The notes under the pieces were generated by a model that worked only from the letters and a program-made list of their open reading frames with translations, was not told the DNA's origin and ran no database searches. Shown one piece after another: positions 1 through 12,581 of a stretch of DNA of 64,000 nt. Numbering within the stretch: position 1 is the stretch's first letter; each line of letters begins with the position of its first letter. This stretch comes from Paulownia fortunei. Taxonomy: Eukaryota; Streptophyta; Magnoliopsida; Lamiales; Paulowniaceae. Where the stretch lies: the NCBI GenBank assembly GCA_019321725.1, contig CM033110.1, forward strand, positions 15,493,278-15,557,277, written 5' to 3'. A program made the translations under genes and the position numbers.

Positions 1-1406
1 GATACTCGCAACTAAAATTGGTTTACTCGCTATTTCACATAAGACTAGTTTGCCATGATTACTTGTTAGGTGTTTTATGGATAGTGAGGTTCTTGGAATT
101 AAGAAGTTGATTCCAAACGGATTAATTAATTGGATTAATTAATTAGAATAATTGTTATTCATAAGTTACAAATGTTACAAGCCCACTACTAGCTTAGTAG
201 TGAACTTAAGAAGGTGGGTCACACATCTTTATGGAAAATAATATTTTTAATTTTAGAATTTATCCAATGGTTGAAAATTAATTAATTTATAAAGATTAAT
301 TAATTAATTAAGAGTTCTATTTAATTTAATGGTTAAATTAAATTATTTAATTAAATAATTGGATTATTTAATTGGACTTAATTTGATTAGAAAGTCCAAT
401 TGGAGTAAATTAAATTAATCAATTGAATTGATTTATGAATTTTTGAGTGCAAACCCAAAAATTAATGTGGATCACTTAAGAATTCCACTAAAATATGTAG
501 AAAATAAATTAAATAAATATAATTTATTTAATTAATATAATGATCGATTTTATAGGATAAAATCAGCCACTAAGATTTAATTTATATATAAATATATTTT
601 AATATATATTTAATATATATATATATATATATCTTGATATTATTTGAAAAGTTCAAATTAATATCAACAATGTGTGTAGATAATTTTGATGATTAGAGTA
701 GTCTCAAATTAGTCGACATACATAAAAGAGAGAAAAATAGAAGAGTTGTTGGAAGATTTGGAATCCTTTTAAGATAAGACTTTGAAGTAGTTCAAAATTG
801 ACAAACTGTCCAAAAAATGGAGAAAAAATCAAATTTCCAGTCCTATATATGCTTATGGACGAAAATTATAAAAATAATTTATAAAATTTAAGCAAAAATT
901 ATTTTGTTTAAGTTTTCTATTTTTCTCTCCTAGAAAAGAAAAGAAAAATAAAGAAAAAGAAAAGCGTTTTCTTGTAATATTGATTTTCTTGTTTTTTAAA
1001 AGAAAATTAGTTTCTTGTTATTCTCTTCATATTTTTGTTTCAAAAACTTAAAGAATCAATCTTTATTGTTTTTGAAAATTTACTCTGATTCTAGATTACA
1101 AAATGATTAAAAGAATACTAGTGAATTATTTTGATTGGTGTTACTCTTCCGTATTGTGGACCTGATAGAGGGGAGACACTTCGATCCCTGTGAGTTATAA
1201 TAGTCCAGGATAAGTAATTGATTACTTCATTTCCTATAATAACTGGAGTGTACGGAATGTATAATCTGAATTTAATATTTATTTATATATTCACTTGAAT
1301 AAACGCGATCGTCAAAATCATTTTTGAATCAAGGAGTTAAATTTATGTTTGATAAAAAAATTAATTTTTTGTTGCGTATGCCCCTGCGATTATAGCGAAC
1401 CCAACA
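1..1406 (+). repeat. Ty1/copia 5' LTR (3' portion; left end outside or unseen)
   Basis: This AT-rich stretch lies directly upstream of a tRNA-Met-type primer binding site and a copia gag start, which is the position of a 5' LTR. It ends in ..CCCAACA at 1406, as expected for a TG...CA LTR. I could not find its start, so it may begin left of the window. It contains a long TA microsatellite near 615-635 and repeated TTAATTAATT runs. No matching 3' LTR was found after the other half of the element, near 18.5 kb, so the boundaries rest on one side only. Confidence 0.6.
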
Positions 1407-1422
1407 GTGATATCAGAGTCAC
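1407..1422 (+). other. Primer binding site of the copia element (initiator tRNA-Met type)
   Basis: The sequence TGATATCAGAGT, just after the LTR end, differs from the plant consensus TGGTATCAGAGC at two positions. This is where an initiator tRNA-Met 3' end would prime minus-strand DNA synthesis in most plant copia elements. The mismatches fit an old copy. Confidence 0.65.
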
Positions 1423-1840
1423 GGTTTCACTTATTCAGTGAATTTCATGGGACATGAGTCGTGGGACATCTTGATGCTCTATCTACACGAATATTTGATG
1501 GGTATTATTTGACACTTAATACCATATGAGCTCATAAAATTTGGGTATATGGTAAGAGATGAGGCAAAACAAACTTGATGGTTGTATAGCGATACAATCG
1601 TCAAAAAGTTGACAACCGATAGAAATATTTCATGGGCTCATAAAATTGGGGTGTTAAATATTTCCATTAGACCTCAAGCTCACTGAAAATTTGATTTCCC
1701 GAAATTCCATTAAGGGTGATGGAATTTGAAGAAAATAGTGGGAGACATTTAGTATTAAAGACCTTATATTAAATGAATATATTTTTTCATAGTTTACTCA
1801 TTTTCTGTTTCGTGCATGTTTTGTAGATTATTCTACTAAA

Positions 1841-4622
1841 ATGGTAAATAATCCACTTGCAACAATCTTTAAACAAAATAAATTAACTGGACCTAATTTT
1901 GTCGATTGACTAAGAAACCTGAAAATAGTTCTTCAGTCAGAGAAGAGGGCATATGTCCTCGGCACTGCGTCTCCTTAGGTTCTACTGAAGGATATTACTT
2001 CAGGGGATTATGCAGATTAATTTTGTTATGTTGATGACAATCTGCAGGCTCGATGCTACATGCCGGCATCGATGTCAAATGAGCTATAGAGGCAAAATGA
2101 GGATCAAGATATTGCTTATGAGATCCTCATTCACTACAAGAGTTGTATGGTGAAAGAACTCGACAAACGAGATATTAGATCTCAAAAGAGCTTTTCAGAT
2201 GTTGTATGATTGAGGGCTCTTCAGTCCATGATCATATATTGAAGATGATAGCCCTCATTAAAAGGTTGGTGTCCTTGGAGTCGTTATGGAGAATGAACTA
2301 TGTACGGACCTTCTACTATAGTCTCTGCATCCATTATTTGACACCTTTGTTGTCAACTTTAACATGCACAACATGAAAACTAGTCTTGTTGAGCTTGTGA
2401 ACTTGTCAAAGGCAGCTGAGTCCACCATGAAAAAGGATAAGTCGGTTCTGCTTGTTGGATCTTCTTCCAGATCAAAAGCTAAAAATCCCAAGAAAGAAAA
2501 AAAGAAAGGAAATGGTTCCTTTAAACCCAACAAGCTGAAGGCAAATGGCAGTGTTAAGAAGGTTTCTTCCCAAGCCAATAACAAGTGCCATTATTGCAGC
2601 AAACAAGGGTACTGGAAGAGGAATTACAATGAGTATCTTGCAAGCCTAAAGAGTTCAGGTATATATTTTGTTGAAGTTAACTTGTTTGTTAATAATGCTT
2701 CTTGGGTATTAGATACTGGTTGTGGCTCACATATCTGCAATGATTTGCAGATACTAACAAGAAGTAGGAAGCTGAATGGAGGAGAGACGGTCCTTAGAAT
2801 GGGGAATGAAGCAAGAGTTATTGCATTAATTATAGGGACCGTTAATCTAGCTTTAGAGAATGGTTATGTAATAGTTTTAAATAATTATCTTTTTATTCTG
2901 GATATTATTAAGAACATTATCTTTATTCCAGTTTTGGATAGAGAAGGTTTTAGATTTACCATTGATAATGAAAATTGTTCTATTTTCAAATATTCTGATT
3001 TTATCCATTTTGGTTGTTTGATGAATTGTTTATATACTGTTACTCCCCATAACCCCATTTTTACAATTCAATAAAATAAAAGAAAAATGGATAATGATAG
3101 TTCTATGAGCCTGTGGCACGTGAGATTATGATATATTTATGAGACATGGATTAACAAATTGACACAATTGCTTAATCTAAAGAAAGAGCAAGAACTACCA
3201 ATATTCTCAAAAGAAAGATGACAAAATCTTTATTTGTTGGACAAATGAAGCAAGTCAAGAATCTATTGGATTTGATCCATACAGATGTATGTGGTCACTA
3301 AATGTTAGTGCCCTTGGGAACTATGACTACTTCTTAACCTCTTACCGATGACTTCTCTAGATATAGTTATGTTTACCTTTTAAGGTACAAGTTTGAAGTA
3401 TTTGAAAAGTTCATAGAATTCAAAATCGAAGTAAAGAAATAAACTAGATTAAGTATAAAAACTCTTCGATCTGATCGAGGAGGTGAATACTTAAGCACAG
3501 AGTTTTTAGATTATTTAAAAGAGAATGAGATTCTCTCACAGTGGACTCTTTCTGCTACTCCACAACTCAACAGAGTTGCGGAACGCAGGAATCGAACCTT
3601 GTTGGACATAGTTCATTCTATGATGAGCTTCATTTCATTGCCTCTTTCATTCTAGGTCTATGCCTGGGAAAACGGCATACCTATTAAATAGGGTGCCATC
3701 TAAAGCTATGCCCAAAACACCATATGAGATATGGTGTGGAAAGATACCTTCCTATAAATACCTTAGGATATGAGGGTGTGTTGCTTATGTGAAGCAACAA
3801 GTGAGAGATAAGTTGGATATGAGATCTAGCTTATGAGTTCATGGGGTATCTAAATGAGTCAATTGTATACTATTTCTACGACCTCGGAATAAAGGGTGTT
3901 TGTTTTGAGGAATGCTACCTTCCTTGAAGAAGGATTTCTTTCAGATGGAAGTGGCAAGGTCGTAGAACTTGAAGAGATTCAAAAACCACAGAACACCCCA
4001 ATTGATGTAGTAAATGGTACACCAGTTGATGTTGGACCCTCTGAGGCACAATCTCTTCACAGATCTAAAAGGGTCTCAAGGATACCTGATAGGTATAGTC
4101 TTTTGTTAGAGAACAAAGAAGAGGGACTCCCCTTAGATAATGATCCAAGAAGCTATGAAGAGACGATATCTGACATCGACTCGGAGAAGGCAAGAAGCTA
4201 TGCAATCCAAGATGGACTCCATGTACTCTAATAAGGTATGGACCTTAGTGAACCCACCATAGGAAATTGTTCTCATTAGTTGCAAATAGGTCTACAAGCA
4301 AAAGCTTGGAGTAGATGGAGAGGTAGTGACTTATAAGACACAATTGATAGCAAAAGGTTATATTCAAAAGTAAGGAATTGATTATGAGGAAATTTTTTCG
4401 CCAGTAGTGATGCTTAAATCCATATGGATATTATTGGCCATATCTGCATATTATGACTATGAGATATAACAAATGGATGTGAAAACCACTTCCCTTAATG
4501 GAAACATTAAGGAAAAGATCTATATAAAGCAGCCAAAAGCCTTCATATCCGGTGGGAGCGAGCAAAAGGTTTTCAAACTCCAGAGATCCATTTATGGACT
4601 CAAACAAGCTTCAAGGAGTTCG
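1841..4622 (+). pseudogene. Ty1/copia gag-pol, first half (gag, protease, integrase, start of RT), decayed
   Basis: A gag-like start at 1841 (MVNNPLATIFKQNKLTGPNF) is soon interrupted by stops. The longest open piece, 2364-3074, carries the nucleocapsid and protease. The zinc knuckle at 2587-2627 reads CHYC..Y..Y, so its His and last Cys are both Tyr. The protease active-site region reads WVLDTGCGSHICND (about 2703-2745). The integrase core follows in several frames: HTDVCG near 3280, TDDFSRYSYVYLL near 3345, RSDRGGEYLS near 3470, then a catalytic-Glu region near 3560-3600. The piece 3896-4231 is the linker between integrase and RT. RT begins near 4240 and reaches YGLKQASRS before it is cut by the Athila-like insertion at 4628. 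It belongs to Ty1/copia, perhaps the Tork/TAR branch, but the lineage is uncertain. It cannot be translated. Confidence 0.85.
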
Positions 4623-4627
4623 AACAT
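4623..4627. repeat. Target-site duplication AACAT (left copy)
   Basis: AACAT stands immediately left of the TG start of the Athila-like element and is repeated at 17407-17411. Removing the element and one copy restores continuity of the copia RT segment, which is the expected sign of LTR-retrotransposon integration with a 5-bp duplication. Confidence 0.92.
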
Positions 4628-7140
4628 TGATAAGTGAATATTTTGACATACTTTTGTATCAAATCCTTTATACTTTTCTTGCTTTATTCTTGTTAATATT
4701 ATTGTTTTATTAATATTTTGTATTAGGGAATAAATGGAAGGATGTTTCCAAACTTGTGCAGTTTTTGTAATTTGAGCATAACTTCATGATCAAAAGCTCT
4801 ATGGACCTGAAGCTTATTTCATTTGAAATCCAAGAGATAGAGGTACAACTTTTATGTTGGAGGCTCAGCCCAATTCAGTCTTTATGATAGCAGAAAATTC
4901 ATCCAAGTAGTTGCACAAAATGGATCACCAAAATTCGGATCAGAATTCAGCCCAGTATTGACTTATTTTACCAATTTGGTTATATATCTCGATCCCAAAT
5001 TTATTTTGGTCTGAACATCGGATATGTTATACCCAAGAGGTAAATCAAAAATTTTCATGAAGACAAGATGGTGTGAAAATGTGTCGAAATGGTAAAACCA
5101 TAGGCTGCAAGTTGCTGCTGATGTTACAGGGCGGCTCTTGGACATGACTCGGTAATTTAACCATATCTCCTTCATATGATCGCCAAATTTGACAAAAATA
5201 TATATGAAAAATATCAGCATTGAAAGATATATAATTTTTATTCTTCACGTATCTTCAAAATATGGCTGTATCTGACCGAAAAATGTAATTCAATTCAGTG
5301 GATAAGAAATTTGTGTAACAACTTACCAACTCTTGGCAACTAGCATACCACTTGATTAACCCCTCCATTATTTGTTTGGCCTGTAATGGGGAATAAATGG
5401 AAGGATGTTTCCAAACTTGTGCAGTTTTTGTAATTTGAGCATAACTTCATGATCAAAAGCTCTATGGACCTGAAGCTTATTTCATTTGAAATCCAAGAGA
5501 TAGAGGTACAACTTTTATGTTGGAGGCTCAGCCCAATTCAGTCTTTATGATAGCAGAAAATTCATCCAAGTAGTTGCACAAAATGGATCACCAAAATTCG
5601 GATCAGAATTCATCCCAGTATTGACTTATTTTACCAATTTGGTTATATATCTCGATCCCAAATTTATTTTGGTCTGAACATCGGATATGTTATACCCAAG
5701 AGGTAAATCAAAAATTTTCATGAAGACAAGATGGTGTGAAAATGTGTCGAAATGGTAAAACCATAGGCTGCAAGTTGCTGCTGATGTTACAGGGCGGCTC
5801 TTGGACATGACTCGGTAATTTAACCATATCTCCTTCATATGATCGCCAAATTTGACAAAAATATATATGAAAAATATCAGCATTGAAAGATATATAATTT
5901 TTATTCTTCACGTATCTTCAAAATATGGCTGTATCTGACCGAAAAATGTAATTCAATTCAGTGGATAAGAAATTTGTGTAACAACTTACCAACTCTTGGC
6001 AACTAGCATACCACTTGATTAACCCCTCCATTATTTGTTTGGCCTGTAATGGGGAATAAATGGAAGGATGTTTCCAAACTTGTGCAGTTTTTGTAATTTG
6101 AGCATAACTTCATGATCAAAAGCTCTATGGACCTGAAGCTTATTTCATTTGAAATCCAAGAGATAGAGGTACAACTTTTATGTTGGAGGCTCAGCCCAAT
6201 TCAGTCTTTATGATAGCAGAAAATTCATCCAAGTAGTTGCACAAAATGGATCACCAAAATTCGGATCAGAATTCATCCCAGTATTGACTTATTTTACCAA
6301 TTTGGTTATATATCTCGATCCCAAATTTATTTTGGTCTGAACATCGGATATGTTATACCCAAGAGGTAAATCAAAAATTTTCATGAAGACAAGATGGTGT
6401 GAAAATGTGTCGAAATGGTAAAACCATAGGCTGCAAGTTGCTGCTGATGTTACAGGGCGGCTCTTGGACATGACTCGGTAATTTAACCATATCTCCTTCA
6501 TATGATCGCCAAATTTGACAAAAATATATATGAAAAATATCAGCATTGAAAGATATATAATTTTTATTCTTCACGTATCTTCAAAATATGGCTGTATCTG
6601 ACCGAAAAATGTAATTCAATTCAGTGGATAAGAAATTTGTGTAACAACTTACCAACTCTTGGCAACTAGCATACCACTTGATTAACCCCTCCATTATTTG
6701 TTTGGCAACTAGCAAATACTTGGGTTCATTTAGCTTATTGTACGGTTTTACCCCACCGACTGCTAATGTGAAACCTTGATTTGTTGTTGACGAAGGTGTA
6801 CATAAATACTTGATCCCATAAATAAGTGTTGGCGTTAAGAGATAATTTGCAATAGTAAGACAATATCGTAATTACCTTATTGCATGAGTTACTTGATAAT
6901 ATCTTCCCATTGGAACCTTCATTATGTATGGATTCCAATTGTTGCAATTAATAGAGGTAAAAAGAATAAATAACCATTTCTCTATCCAAAACTCAAGAGT
7001 GGATCCCTAATCCTCATTACTTTTATTACTTCGGTTTTTCTTTAGTTACATCATACATTAATTGTTCATATATTTTGATTCACATAAACTCCATCTTTTT
7101 AGAAATATAAACTTGAATTCTTCAAACAACTTCTCTGTAG
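4628..7140 (+). repeat. 5' LTR of the Athila-like element, rearranged
   Basis: It matches the 3' LTR (15797-17406) with three changes. First, the 663-bp segment starting GGGAATAAATGG is present three times. Second, about 345 bp corresponding to 16551-16899, including the TATA box, is missing at 6706/6707. Third, the last 70 or so bp of the LTR are missing after 7140, together with the primer site. The arithmetic agrees: 1610 + 2x663 - 345 - 72 is close to the observed 2513 bp. At insertion both LTRs are copied from one template, so these changes happened afterwards. Confidence 0.88.
4726..6714 (+). repeat. 663-bp tandem triplication inside the 5' LTR
   Basis: Copies start at 4726, 5389 and 6052. 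They are almost identical: the one difference I noticed is AATTCAGCCC in copy 1 against AATTCATCCC in copies 2 and 3. The 3' LTR has the segment once and is clearly more diverged from all three. The triplication is therefore younger than the insertion, or it is an assembly artefact. The last copy runs into the deletion joint near 6706. Confidence 0.93.
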
Positions 7141-7337
7141 CTGAAACTTTGTTAATATTTCTAACAAGGTAAGTATTCAGGTTTGTTAATATTTTTCCTT
7201 TGTAAATATAGTTTGTTTATTTTCTTTATGTATATATGGTTATATGGTATCGTAGTCATAATTATCGACGTTTAGTAAGAAATAATTCCGAAACTTTGTT
7301 TGGAAATTTGTTTGAATCATCTCCACACACTTCCACC
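7141..7337 (+). other. Untranslated leader between 5' LTR and gag
   Basis: Here a primer binding site would be expected, but I see none of the usual tRNA 3'-end matches. A splice-donor-like AAGGTAAGTATT lies at about 7166. The LTR end and primer site were probably lost in one deletion. Confidence 0.5.
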
Positions 7338-9000
7338 ATGGCTGAAAATGAAAGTGTCCAGGATGAAAATGAAAATCAACAGGTGCGTACCATGCGTTAT
7401 TACTTGCAACCTCCTCGAAATTCTTCTCCTTCTTGTTTCATTTTTCCTCTAAATGCAAATAATTTTCGATTCAAGTCAGGTATGATCCCTTTACTTCCTA
7501 ATTTTCATGGTTTAGACTCTGAAAGTCCTTACTTGCATTTAAAAGAATTTGATGAAGTATGTACCACTTTTGATGATCAAACTTGCACAAATGAGATTGT
7601 TAAGCTCAAATTATTTCCTTTCTCTTTAAAAGATAAAGCAAAAAATTGGCTTAATTCTTTAAAACCTAGGTCAATTGGTACTTGGCAAGAAATGCAAGCT
7701 GAATTCTTGAAAAAATTCTTTCCAACTCATAAAACTAATACTTTGAAAAGACAAATTCAAAATTTTTCTCAAAATTCGAATGAAGTTTTCTTTCAATGTT
7801 GGGAAAGATTTAAAGATTTGTTGAATTCATGCCCACATTATGGTTTTGAAAAATGGTGCTTAATTAGTTTCTTTTATGAAGGTTTAACTCCTGAAACAAA
7901 ACAATTTGTTGAAACAATGTGTAATGGTGAGTTTCTTGATAAGGAACCTGATGAAACCCTAGAATACCTAGATCATTTGGCAGAAAACTCTCAATCATGG
8001 CATAGTGTTAATTCTTCCGAAGGTTCTATTAGATCTAATCTTGCTAATAGTAATAAAGGAAAATATTACCTTAGCCAAGAAGATGATCTAAATGCTAGAC
8101 TTGCTAGTTTAACAAGAAAAGTTGAAGCCATGGAACTTAAGAAAGTAAGGAAATCAAATCTGTGCAAGAGGAAGAAGTTTGTAGAAATTGTGAACTTTTG
8201 GGGCACTCCACCAATGAATGTCCAAACCTTCCAGTACAAGCAAATTTTATGAACACATTCAAAAAACCTTTCCATTCTCCATATTCTGAAACTTACAATC
8301 CACAATGGATAAATCATCCCAATTTTAGTTAGCGAGATGATAACCGTGCCCAACCGTTGGATTCACAAAAACCACCAAACATTCATTCTTATCCACCTCC
8401 ACATACAAAATCCATTGAGGAGACTTTGCAAGCATTTATGCATGAACAAACAAACATCAATAATCAGACTTCACAAACTATCAATGAGATCAGAAGCACA
8501 CTTTCAACACTGACAACTTCTTTGCATACTCATGAAAAAGGTAAATTTCCTGCTCAACCTCAACCTAATCCTTCCACTCAGTGTCATGTTTCTTCTTCAG
8601 GTGAAAATGCAGTCAAGGAGGCTAATTCAGTTACAACTCTTCGGAATGGAAAAATTGTTGACAAGACTATTCATCCCAAGGAGAAAGTTTCTAATCCACC
8701 CCCAGAAATGAAAAATGGAAATAGTCTTGACGATGAAGGTAAGTTTGAAGAAGGTAAGCGTGAAAATGATGAAAAAGAAAAATATTTACCTCCAGCACTC
8801 TTTCCTCAAAGATTGCAAGCAACTCAGAAATTGAACTCAAATGCTGAAATTTTTGAAATTTTTAAACAAGTCAAGATTAATATTCCATTATTGGATGCAA
8901 TCAAGCAAGTTCCACCTTATGCCAAATTTTTGAAAGATTTGTGTACAATCAAAAGAAAACATCATGTACAAAAGAAGGCATTTTTAACTGAAAGTGTTAG
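7338..9000 (+). pseudogene. Athila-type gag (capsid and nucleocapsid), frameshifted
   Basis: The best start is the ATG at 7338 in CCACCATGG context (MAENESVQDENENQQV); the frame is open upstream to 7236 but not gag-like. The capsid-type gag domain (FHGLDSESPYLHLKEFDEVC, LKLFPFSLKDKAKNWLNSL, FLKKFFPTHKT, CWERFKDLLNSCPHYGFE) covers roughly residues 50-230. A frameshift near 8155-8175 moves the CCHC zinc knuckle (CRNCELLGHSTNEC, 8180-8221) into another frame. That frame continues to about 9226 with one in-frame TAG at 8330, where related proteins would be expected to have Trp. The C-terminal part is Pro/Asn/Gln-rich linker leading to protease. The product would be the structural protein of the virus-like particle. 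Two lesions make this copy non-functional. Confidence 0.88.
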
Positions 9001-9582
9001 TTCAATCATTCAACAATTCACTCCACCCAAGTACAAAGATCCAGGTTGTCCAACCATTTCATGTATCATAGGAAACACTAGAATAGAGCGTGCTTTGCTT
9101 GATCTTGGTGCTAGTGTAAATCTTCTACCTTTCTCAGTTTATGAACAGTTAGGTTTGGGAGAACTTAAAACAACTTCTGTTGTACTCCAACTAGCTGACC
9201 ATTCGATTAAAGTTCCAAAGGAATAGTAGAATATGTGTTGGTACAAATTGATAAGTTTAACTTTCCAGTTGATTTCATTATTTTGGACACAGAGCCTGTT
9301 GCACAAACATATACACAAATTCCTATCATTTTGGGTCGTCCTTTTCTTGCAACTTCAAATGCTTTGATCAATTGTAGAAATGGAATTTTGAAGTTATCAT
9401 TTGGAAATATGACTTTGGAACTAAATGTGTTTAATGTTTGTATGCAACCTGCAGCAGATGTCGAAGTACATGAAGTGATTCAATTGAGGAACTTGTTCAT
9501 GAATACTTTACTACTACTAACTCTTCAGATTCTTTGGAGACTTATTTTGAAAGTGAAAGTATTTATAAAAAGGACACACTAA
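9001..9582 (+). pseudogene. Athila-type aspartic protease, frameshifted
   Basis: The retropepsin-like domain includes the active-site triplet as DLGAS (Asp codon at 9101-9103), the form I associate with Athila-type elements, followed by VNLLPFSVYEQLGLG. A frameshift near 9222 separates this from the second half (VLVQIDKFNFPVDFIILDTE ... IILGRPFLATSNALINC, from 9235). A further shift near 9480 breaks the linker to RT. The enzyme would cut the gag-pol precursor; it is not produced intact here. Confidence 0.85.
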
Positions 9583-9800
9583 TACTATCTCTGAATTTTT
9601 GCAGGTACAAGAAAAATATTTTTGGAAGCCAAGGTTCGAAGAACTTTCATCATCAACAGTAAAATCTATTCCATCAAGTATTAAAGCTCCCGTGGTTGAA
9701 TTGAAACTTTGCTAGTTAATTTGAAATACTCTTTCTTGGGTGAGAATGAAACTTTTCCAATAATAATTTCTTCAAACTCGATGCATATCAAGAAGGTAAG

Positions 9801-10859
9801 TTGATCGAAACTCTGAAAATGCATAAGAATGCTTTAGGATGGACCATTGCTGATATTAAAGGTATTAATCCTTTTATTTGCACACATAACATCTATCTAG
9901 AGGAAAATGCTAAATCATCTAGAGAAATGCAACGAAGGCTAAATCCTAATATGAAAGAAATAGTAAGAAATGAAGTCATTAAACTTTTAGATAATGGAAT
10001 CATTTATTCTATTTTTGATAGCAAATGGGTAAGTCCTACTCAAGTTGTACCTAAGAAATCTGGAGTTACTGTAGTCAAGAATGAGAATGATGAATTAATT
10101 CCAACTAGGACTGTTACTGGTTGGCAAATGTGCATTGACTAGAAAACTCAACTCAGTTACTAGAAAAGATCATTTTCCATTACCTTTCATGGATCAAATT
10201 TTAGAAAGAGTTGCAGGACACAATTTTATTGCTTTTTAGATGGATATTCTGGATATAATCAAATTGCAATTGCACTTGAAGATCAAGAGAAAACAACTTT
10301 TACATGTCCTTTTGGTACTTTTGCATATCGAAGGATACCTTTTGGATTATGTAATGCACCAGCTACATTTCAACGATGCATGCTTAGTATTTTTAGTGAC
10401 ATGGTTGAATGTTTTCTTGAAGTCTTCATGGATGATTTTTCTATTTTTGGTAATTCATTTGATGATTGCTTATCTAATTTAGAAAAGGTTTTGATCAGGT
10501 GTGAAGAAAAGAATCTTGTGCTTAATTGGGAGAAATGTCACTTCATGGTAACAATTGGTATTGTTCTTGGACACATTATATCATCAGAAGGTATTGAGGT
10601 TGATAAATCTAAAATTGAGTTAATTGCCAATTTGCCAACACCAAGGACTGTGAAGGAGATTAGATCATTTTTAGGACATGCTGGTTTTTATAGAAGATTT
10701 ATCAAAAAATTTAGTATAATATCTAAACCTTTGTGTAATCTTCTAACAAAAGACACTATTTTTGAATGGACTGAAAACTGTGAAAATATTTTTGTTAAGC
10801 TTAAAAGTATGCTTACATCTACTAATCATGCAGCCTCCAGATTGGACTTTACCTTTTGA
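9801..10859 (+). pseudogene. Athila-type reverse transcriptase, frameshifted
   Basis: The N-terminal RT part (LGWTIADIKGINPFICTHNI ... VVPKKSGVTVVKNENDELIP) is in frame from 9801 to a stop at 10140-10142, where about 2 bases appear lost. The core resumes in another frame with TFTCPFGTFAYRRIPFGLCN (about 10290-10350) and NAPATFQRCM. The active site reads FMDD at 10425-10436, the gypsy/Athila variant of YxDD. The thumb/connection follows (GIEVDKSKIELI, EIRSFLGHAGFYRRFIKKFS) to 10859. At least two lesions prevent a full protein. Confidence 0.9.
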
Positions 10860-11121
10860 AATAATGTGTGATGCTAGTGATTATGCTGTTGGAGCTGTCT
10901 TGGGACAAAGAAAAGATAAAAAACCATATGTTATTTACTATGCAAGTAAAACTTTAAATGGTGCTCAATTGAATTATACAACAACTGAAAAAGAATTACT
11001 TGCTGTAGTTTTTGCATTGGACAAATTTCGATCTTATCTTGTTGGCTCACCAATTGTTGTTTTCAGTGATCATGCAGCTTTGAAATATCTATTGTCAAAA
11101 AAGATGCTAAACCAAGATTGA
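10846..11121 (+). pseudogene. Athila-type RNase H, shifted frame and truncated 3' end
   Basis: After a frameshift near 10820 the RNase H domain reads FEIMCDASDYAVGAVLGQ, TTTEKELLAVVFALDKFRSY and VVFSDHAALKYLL. The Asp, Glu and Asp that coordinate catalytic metal can be seen. The frame ends at 11121, and the usual link to integrase (LIR...) appears shortened, suggesting a small deletion between about 11120 and 11170. Confidence 0.87.
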
Positions 11122-11169
11122 TTAGGAAAGATGTCATCACATTGGAACTCTCAAGATAAAAAGAAGTTT

Positions 11170-12177
11170 TTGACTGAGGTTAAAAAAATTTATTGGGATG
11201 ATCCATACCTATTCAAATATTGTCCGGATCAAATCTTTTGAAGATGTGTGCGTGACAATGAGATATGTAATATTGTCACATTTTTTGTCATTCAGAAGCA
11301 TGTGGTGGTCATTTTTCTGTAAAGAAAACTACTGCAAAAATCTTGCAATGTGGATTTTATTGGCCAACTCTTTTCAAAGATACTTACACTTTCTGCAAAA
11401 GTTGTGAAAATTGTCAAAAGTTAGGGTCCCTTTCAAAGAGAAATATGATGCCCCTACACCCTATCCTAGTGATTGAAATCTTTGACTGTTGGGGTATTGA
11501 TTTTATGGGCCATTTCCATTATCATTTGGTTTTCTTTACATATTGATTGCCATAGATTATGTTTCAAAATGGATTGAGGCAATTCCTTGTCGAAACAATG
11601 ATCACAAAATAGTGATAAAATTTTGAAAGAAAATATTTTAAGTCGATTTGGAATTCCTAGATCTATTATCAGTGATGGGGGAAAACATTTTTGTAATAAA
11701 GTTTTCGGAACTTTAATGAAGAAATATGGAATCATACATAAAGTTGCAACCCCTTATCACCCTCAGACAAATGGACAAGTTGAACTTGCAAATAGGGAGA
11801 TAAAACAAATTTTGGAGAAAATAGTTAACCTAAACCGTAAAGATTGGTCTTTTAGACTTACCGATACACTTTGGGCATATAGAACTGCTTTCAAAACATC
11901 ATTAGGCATGTCTCCTTATAGGATAGTTTATGGAAAACCTTGTCATTTACCTGTTGAACTTGAACATAAAGCTTATTGGGCAATCAAAATGTTTAACTTC
12001 AACCTTGATGAAGCTTCAAAATTACGCAAATTGCAAATCAATGAACTTCAAGAACTGAGAAATGATGCATATGAGAATTCTAAAATTTATAAAGCAAGAA
12101 TCAAAGATTTTCATGATAATAAAATTTCAAGAAAAATATTTGAGGTTGGTCAAAAGGTTTTGCTTTATAATTCTTGA
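11170..12177 (+). pseudogene. Athila-type integrase, frameshifted
   Basis: The HHCC zinc-binding region is visible at 11289-11420 (HSEACGGH, then CKSCENC). The catalytic core has Asp at 11499-11501 (GIDFMG), Asp at 11674-11676 (ISDGGKHF) and Glu at 11782-11784 ([12 protein letters not shown]); the last two are 35 residues apart, the DD35E spacing. The first Asp lies in a different frame from the other two, so at least one frameshift sits near 11535-11625. The core C-terminus is open to 12177. Integrase would insert the cDNA; this copy is dead. Confidence 0.9.
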
Positions 12178-12488
12178 TTGCATTTGTTTCTTGAAAATTG
12201 AGATCAAGGTGGAGTGGTCCTTTTGTTGTAAAAAGTATATCCTTATGGGGCGATTGATATTGAGAATCCTAGAAATGGTAACATATTCAAAGTAAATGGA
12301 CAAAGAGTTAAACCATTTCTAGAAAATCAATTTTCACAAGAGGAAATTCTTTTCTTTCTAACCCTTGTTATGATTAGTGTTGTATATATTCTTTTTTTAT
12401 CTGACATTATTTTTTTTTCTTCTTTTCTTCTTTTTTATTTTTTATTTTTTCTTTCTCGGTTAAATGGTGGATAACGGTACTCCGTGGC

Positions 12489-12496
12489 TATAAAAG
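12489..12496 (+). promoter_or_regulatory. Possible internal TATA box upstream of the env-position ORF
   Basis: TATAAAAG stands about 86 bp before the ATG at 12582, after a T/C-rich stretch (12380-12455) and before a pyrimidine-rich leader. The spacing suits a plant core promoter. Functional use is inference. Confidence 0.35.
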
Positions 12497-12581
12497 TCGG
12501 ACTTGTCAGTTTCCCAAACAACTGAAATCTTTGTACAAATTTTCTTTGCTTTTCTCATTCTCTTTTCTTGTTATTTTCAAA

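Noticed and set aside
4963..6574. Repeated minus-strand open frames of 85 and 67 codons in the 5' LTR
   Set aside because: They recur only because the 663-bp segment is tripled, and they lie antisense in an LTR. No domain is visible.
10240..10482. Open frame of 80 codons over the RT core
   Set aside because: It is an out-of-frame reading of the RT segment that carries FGTFAYRRIPFG in another frame.
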